From positions 1 to 27,466 of the forward strand of contig JAKSDN010000285.1 of assembly GCA_022360075.1 (NCBI GenBank): a stretch of 27,466 bases of DNA, in the 5' to 3' direction. Positions 25,121-27,466 of this stretch are shown here, one piece after another. The notes under the pieces were generated by a model. That model searched no databases, had not been told where the DNA came from, and saw nothing but the letters and a program-made list of their open reading frames with translations. How positions within the stretch are numbered: position 1 is the first letter of the stretch; each line of letters opens with the position of its first letter. The translations under genes and the position numbers were made by a program. The stretch is from Kiloniellales bacterium. GTDB taxonomy: Bacteria > Pseudomonadota > Alphaproteobacteria > Kiloniellales > JAKSDN01.

Positions 25121-25243
25121 ATGTCACACGATCAGATGCTCACCGAGCACCGCAAGACTTTCGACGGCTTCATCCGGGTATCGGTCATCTCGACGGCCGT
25201 CATCGTTGTCGCCTTGTTGCTGATGGCGGCGTTCCTGCTTTAG
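25121..25243 (+). CDS. Cytochrome c oxidase aa3-type subunit IV, 40 residues
   Basis: This very short gene encodes MSHDQMLTEHRKTFDGF and a single hydrophobic helix of about 20 residues ending at the C-terminus (ISTAVIVVALLLMAAFLL). An N-terminal HxxxxxEHRKTFDGFI-type segment followed by one membrane helix is the signature of the small fourth subunit of alphaproteobacterial aa3 cytochrome oxidases (COX4_pro_2 family). The subunit lies in the inner membrane beside the catalytic core. The gene stands alone, away from the other cox genes, 87 nt after purN. A GGGGA sequence lies 12-16 nt before the ATG (25106-25110), so the ribosome-binding site is somewhat distant. Confidence 0.8.
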   Translation: MSHDQMLTEHRKTFDGFIRVSVISTAVIVVALLLMAAFLL

Positions 25244-25334
25244 CTTGGGCCCAAGGGGTTTGCCGTGTCTCGGCGTTCGAGGTCCGAGTGCCTCTCCCGC
25301 TGCGTCGTTCTCGGGTCTGACCGACTGCTGTCCG

Positions 25335-25358
25335 GTCTAGGGGACTAGACTTTCATTT
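25335..25358 (+). terminator. Possible terminator hairpin after the cox subunit IV gene
   Basis: GTCTAG (25335-25340) and CTAGAC (25345-25350) form a 6-bp stem with a GGGA loop, followed by TTTCATTT. The stem is only half GC, so it is a weak candidate. A perfect 12-bp palindrome CTTGGGCCCAAG (25244-25255) also directly follows the stop codon but lacks a loop and a T tract. Confidence 0.35.
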
Positions 25359-25366
25359 GTCCGCTG

Positions 25367-25500
25367 CGCGGACGCCCCCCACCCTCACCCTCCCCCTCAA
25401 GGGGGGAGGGAATTAAGCGATGCGGCGACGGCTTATCGCCTCCCCCCTTGAGGGGGAGGTCGGCGCGGAGCGCCGGGTGGGGGGCTGGCGCGGAGCGCCG
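25367..25500. repeat. Compound palindromic repeat (REP/BIME-like)
   Basis: The element contains two 21-bp units, 25389-25409 and 25439-25459, that are exact reverse complements of each other, and each is itself a CCTCCCCC/GGGGGAGG hairpin. The 29-nt spacer has an inner AAGC/GCTT pairing. Outer arms CCCCCCACCC (25375-25384) and GGGTGGGGGG (25475-25484) pair with each other. To the right are two copies of GGCGCGGAGCGCC (25462-25474 and 25487-25499), each a 5-bp hairpin. Repeats built on CCTCCCCCTCAAGGGGGAGG are, as I recall, dispersed in many alphaproteobacterial genomes. Confidence 0.8.
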
Positions 25501-25610
25501 AAAAGGCCAACGCTCGTCTCACACGAGCTCTGCCAACGGCGATGTAGACCCAACGGGTCAGCCGCGTTTTTGATCCGTAGGTCTATCGAAATCGCGGACT
25601 CGGACCTCGA

Positions 25611-25640
25611 TGGACTGCCAGGTCAAGCCCGGCGATGACA
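25611..25640. repeat. Short dispersed-repeat fragment
   Basis: GGTCAAGCCCGGCGATGACA (25621-25640) after TGCCA resembles a palindromic repeat common in alphaproteobacterial intergenic DNA (TGCCGGGTCAAGCCCGGCAATGAC type). Here the left arm is slightly degenerate (GCCAGG against GCCCGGC). It lies just past the ndk stop codon. Confidence 0.45.
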
Positions 25641-25649
25641 TCCCGATAA

Positions 25650-26072
25650 TCACCCGACGATCTGATCCTCGGAAAAGAAGAACGCGATCTCCTGGGCGGC
25701 CGTCTCCGGAGCGTCGGAGCCGTGCACCGAGTTGGCCTCGACGGACTCCGCGAAGTCGGCGCGGATGGTGCCGGGATCGGCGTTGGCCGGGTTGGTGGCG
25801 CCCATCACCTCGCGGTTCTTCTCGATGGCGTTCTCGCCCTCCAGCACCTGCACGACCACCGGGCCCGAGGTCATGAAGGCGCAGAGGCTATCGTAGAACG
25901 GCCGCTCCTTGTGCACGGCGTAGAACTGCTGCGCCTGCTCCGGGGAAAGGCGAATGCGCCGCTGCGCGATCACGCGCAGCCCGGCCGACTCGAAGCGGTC
26001 GACGATCTTGCCGGTGATGTTGCGCCGGGTCGCGTCCGGCTTGATGATCGACAGGGTCCGTTCCACGGCCAT
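25650..26072 (-). CDS. ndk: Nucleoside diphosphate kinase
   Basis: Ndk transfers the terminal phosphate of ATP to other nucleoside diphosphates through a phosphohistidine. The 140 residues match the family. It starts with [15 protein letters not shown], contains [28 protein letters not shown] and [17 protein letters not shown], and has the active-site His117 in [17 protein letters not shown] lies 8 nt before the ATG at 26070-26072. It is divergent from the ABC-F gene with about 155 nt between starts. Confidence 0.97.
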   Translation of the reverse strand: MAVERTLSIIKPDATRRNITGKIVDRFESAGLRVIAQRRIRLSPEQAQQFYAVHKERPFYDSLCAFMTSGPVVVQVLEGENAIEKNREVMGATNPANADPGTIRADFAESVEANSVHGSDAPETAAQEIAFFFSEDQIVG

Positions 26073-26227
26073 GGCACTGGCTCTCCTTTCGGCTGGTTTC
26101 TGGAGGCGGGTCTCCGGCGAAAGCGCGCGGCCTTATAGACGCTTTGACCGGCACCGGCAACGGCCGGCGCCGGTCGCTTGCCAGGCGTCTTTCGGCGCGC
26201 CCGCGGGCCGTGCTAAATCCGCGCGTC

Positions 26228-27466
26228 ATGCTGCGGATCGACAACCTCACCTACCGCATCGCCGGCCGCCCGCTGCTCGAGCGCGCCACGGCCACGGTGA
26301 ACGCCGGCGAGCGCCTCGGGCTGGTCGGCCGAAACGGGACCGGCAAGACGACGCTGCTGCACCTGATCTCCGGCGAGCTGACGCCCGACGAGGGCGAGAT
26401 CGCCGTGCCGCAGCGCCTGCGCGTGGCGAAGGTCGCCCAGCATGCCCCTAGCGGGCCGCAGAGCCTGATCGACACGGTGCTGGCCGCCGATGAGGAGCGC
26501 ACGGCCCTGCTCGCCGAGGCCGAGACCGCCGAGGACCCGGCCCGTATCGCCGAACTGCACGAGCGCCTGGCCACCATCGAGGCTGAGAGCGCGCCGGCGC
26601 GCGCGGCGCGCATCCTGGCCGGCCTCGGCTTCGACGAAGCCGCGCAGCAGCGACCCTGCAGCGACTTCTCGGGCGGCTGGCGCATGCGCGTGGCGCTTGC
26701 CGGACTCTTGTTCTCCCAGCCGGACCTCCTGCTGCTCGACGAGCCGACCAACCATCTGGACCTCGAGGCCACGCTCTGGCTCGAGGGCTACCTGAAGTCC
26801 TACCGCGGCACCCTGCTCCTGGTCTCGCACGACCGCGAGCTGCTGAACCGGGTGCCGACCGCGATCCTGCATCTCGATCAGCGCCGCCTGACCCGTTTTG
26901 CCGGCAACTACGACCGCTTCGAGCGCAGCCGGCGCGAGCAGCAGGAGCGCCAGGAGGCATTGCGCGCCAAGCAGATGGCCGAGCGCCGGCACATCCAGGC
27001 CTTCGTCGACCGCTTCCGCTACAAGGCCAGCAAGGCGCGCCAGGCCCAGTCGCGCCTGAAAGCGCTGGCCCGCATGGAACCGATCGCAAGCGTCGTCGAG
27101 CAGCACACGACGACCTTCAGCTTCCCCAAGCCCGAGACCCTGGCGCCGCCCCTGATCACGCTCGAGCGCGTGGCCGTGGGCTATCAGCCGGAAACGCCCG
27201 TGCTAAGCCGCCTCGACCTGCGCCTGGATCCGGATGATCGCATCGCCCTGCTCGGCGCCAACGGCAACGGCAAGTCGACCTTCGTGCGGCTGATCGCCGG
27301 ACGCCTGAAACCCCAGAGCGGCACACTGCACCAGGCTTCGAAGCTGAAGGTCGGCTACTTCGCCCAGGAGCAGGCCGAGGAGCTCGATCTGGGAGGAACA
27401 CCGCTGCTCGCCCTGCAGCGGCACCTGCCCAAGGCGCGCGAGGAGACGCTGCGCAGCCATCTGGGC
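26228..27466 (+). CDS. ABC-F ATPase, YheS/Uup type (cut by window edge)
   Basis: ABC-F proteins have two ATPase domains and no membrane part; many act on ribosomes as translation factors. 413 codons are present and the frame is open at the window end. Domain 1 has Walker A GRNGTGKTT (34-42), signature FSGGWRMRVALA and Walker B LLLLDEPTNHLDLEATLWLE, then SHDRELLNRV. The linker (about 235-290) is Arg/Gln-rich and helical, with FVDRFRYKASKARQAQSRLKAL. Domain 2 starts near LITLERVAVGY with Walker A GANGNGKST, and QEQAEELDLGG is its Q loop. The FRYKASKARQAQSR linker and overall spacing resemble E. coli YheS most closely. No ribosome-binding site is obvious before the ATG at 26228. Confidence 0.92.
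   Translation, partial: MLRIDNLTYRIAGRPLLERATATVNAGERLGLVGRNGTGKTTLLHLISGELTPDEGEIAVPQRLRVAKVAQHAPSGPQSLIDTVLAADEERTALLAEAETAEDPARIAELHERLATIEAESAPARAARILAGLGFDEAAQQRPCSDFSGGWRMRVALAGLLFSQPDLLLLDEPTNHLDLEATLWLEGYLKSYRGTLLLVSHDRELLNRVPTAILHLDQRRLTRFAGNYDRFERSRREQQERQEALRAKQMAERRHIQAFVDRFRYKASKARQAQSRLKALARMEPIASVVEQHTTTFSFPKPETLAPPLITLERVAVGYQPETPVLSRLDLRLDPDDRIALLGANGNGKSTFVRLIAGRLKPQSGTLHQASKLKVGYFAQEQAEELDLGGTPLLALQRHLPKAREETLRSHLG

Larger units (their letters stand above)
25244..25649. other. Non-coding region between cox subunit IV gene and ndk
   Basis: This gap of about 400 nt separates convergent genes. It holds a 12-bp palindrome and a weak terminator hairpin, the compound palindromic repeat at 25367-25500, a small hairpin GACCC-aac-GGGTC at 25547-25559 followed after some nt by five T, and a repeat fragment at 25611-25640. 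Short open frames here are set by the repeats and have no coding character. No RNA gene was recognised. Confidence 0.6.

Noticed and set aside
24346..25320. 324-residue frame overlapping purN
   Set aside because: Out-of-frame reading of purN, extending over its stop into the small cox gene; no family features.
25367..25500. CRISPR or phage attachment site in the repeat-rich gap
   Set aside because: The repeats are nested inverted hairpins without regular spacers, and there is no integrase or tRNA nearby.
25542..25571. Hairpin GACCC-aac-GGGTC as a terminator
   Set aside because: The stem is only 5 bp and the T run starts 7 nt after it, too far for a convincing terminator.

Overview
The window looks like a high-GC alphaproteobacterial chromosome, most likely from the Rhodospirillales or a related order. 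The evidence is gene content: divK-pleD, an EipB-type periplasmic protein, an HdaA with an N-terminal clamp-binding motif, the small subunit IV of an aa3 cytochrome oxidase, and a CtrA-like site in front of divK. Genes are tightly packed and almost all are housekeeping. I see no IS element, prophage, CRISPR array, rRNA or tRNA.

Layout. 1-1277 (minus): divK then pleD, the pleD 3' end lying off the window. 1278-1847: control region with a CtrA-like promoter and a possible decayed small gene. 1848-3188 (plus): dinB, converging with and overlapping eipB (minus). 4088-6483 (plus): a D-2-hydroxyacid dehydrogenase, a soluble diguanylate cyclase and a small conserved protein. 6480-10325 (minus): agmatine deiminase, an uncharacterised lipoprotein and aspS. 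10563-12396 (plus): a secreted beta-sandwich protein and RNase D. 12427-19027: a polyphosphate island with ppk-ppx (minus), a SixA-like histidine phosphatase and msrA (plus), and a CYTH-CHAD protein (minus). 19141-23231 (minus): DUF2066 protein, PerM-like permease, hdaA and an SDR-fold protein. 23274-25243 (plus): purM, purN and the small cox subunit IV gene. 25244-25649: non-coding DNA with a compound palindromic repeat. 25650-26072 (minus): ndk. 26228-end (plus): an ABC-F ATPase, truncated by the window.

How the parts fit. DivK and PleD are cell-cycle signalling proteins, and a separate GGDEF protein adds a second c-di-GMP source. PPK1 makes polyphosphate, Ppx degrades it, and CHAD domains bind it. 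The most interesting signal is regulatory. Three 11-bp-spaced heptamers resembling a Pho box lie upstream of the CYTH-CHAD gene, and a weaker two-unit version lies upstream of ppk. Each is followed after exactly 10 nt by a -10-like hexamer. This suggests PhoB control of polyphosphate genes in this organism. Other points worth checking are a purM whose best ribosome-binding site precedes an ATA codon, an SDR protein lacking the YxxxK pair, and a tetracysteine module at the N-terminus of DinB.

All functional names come from reading the translated sequence and recalling families. No database search was run.
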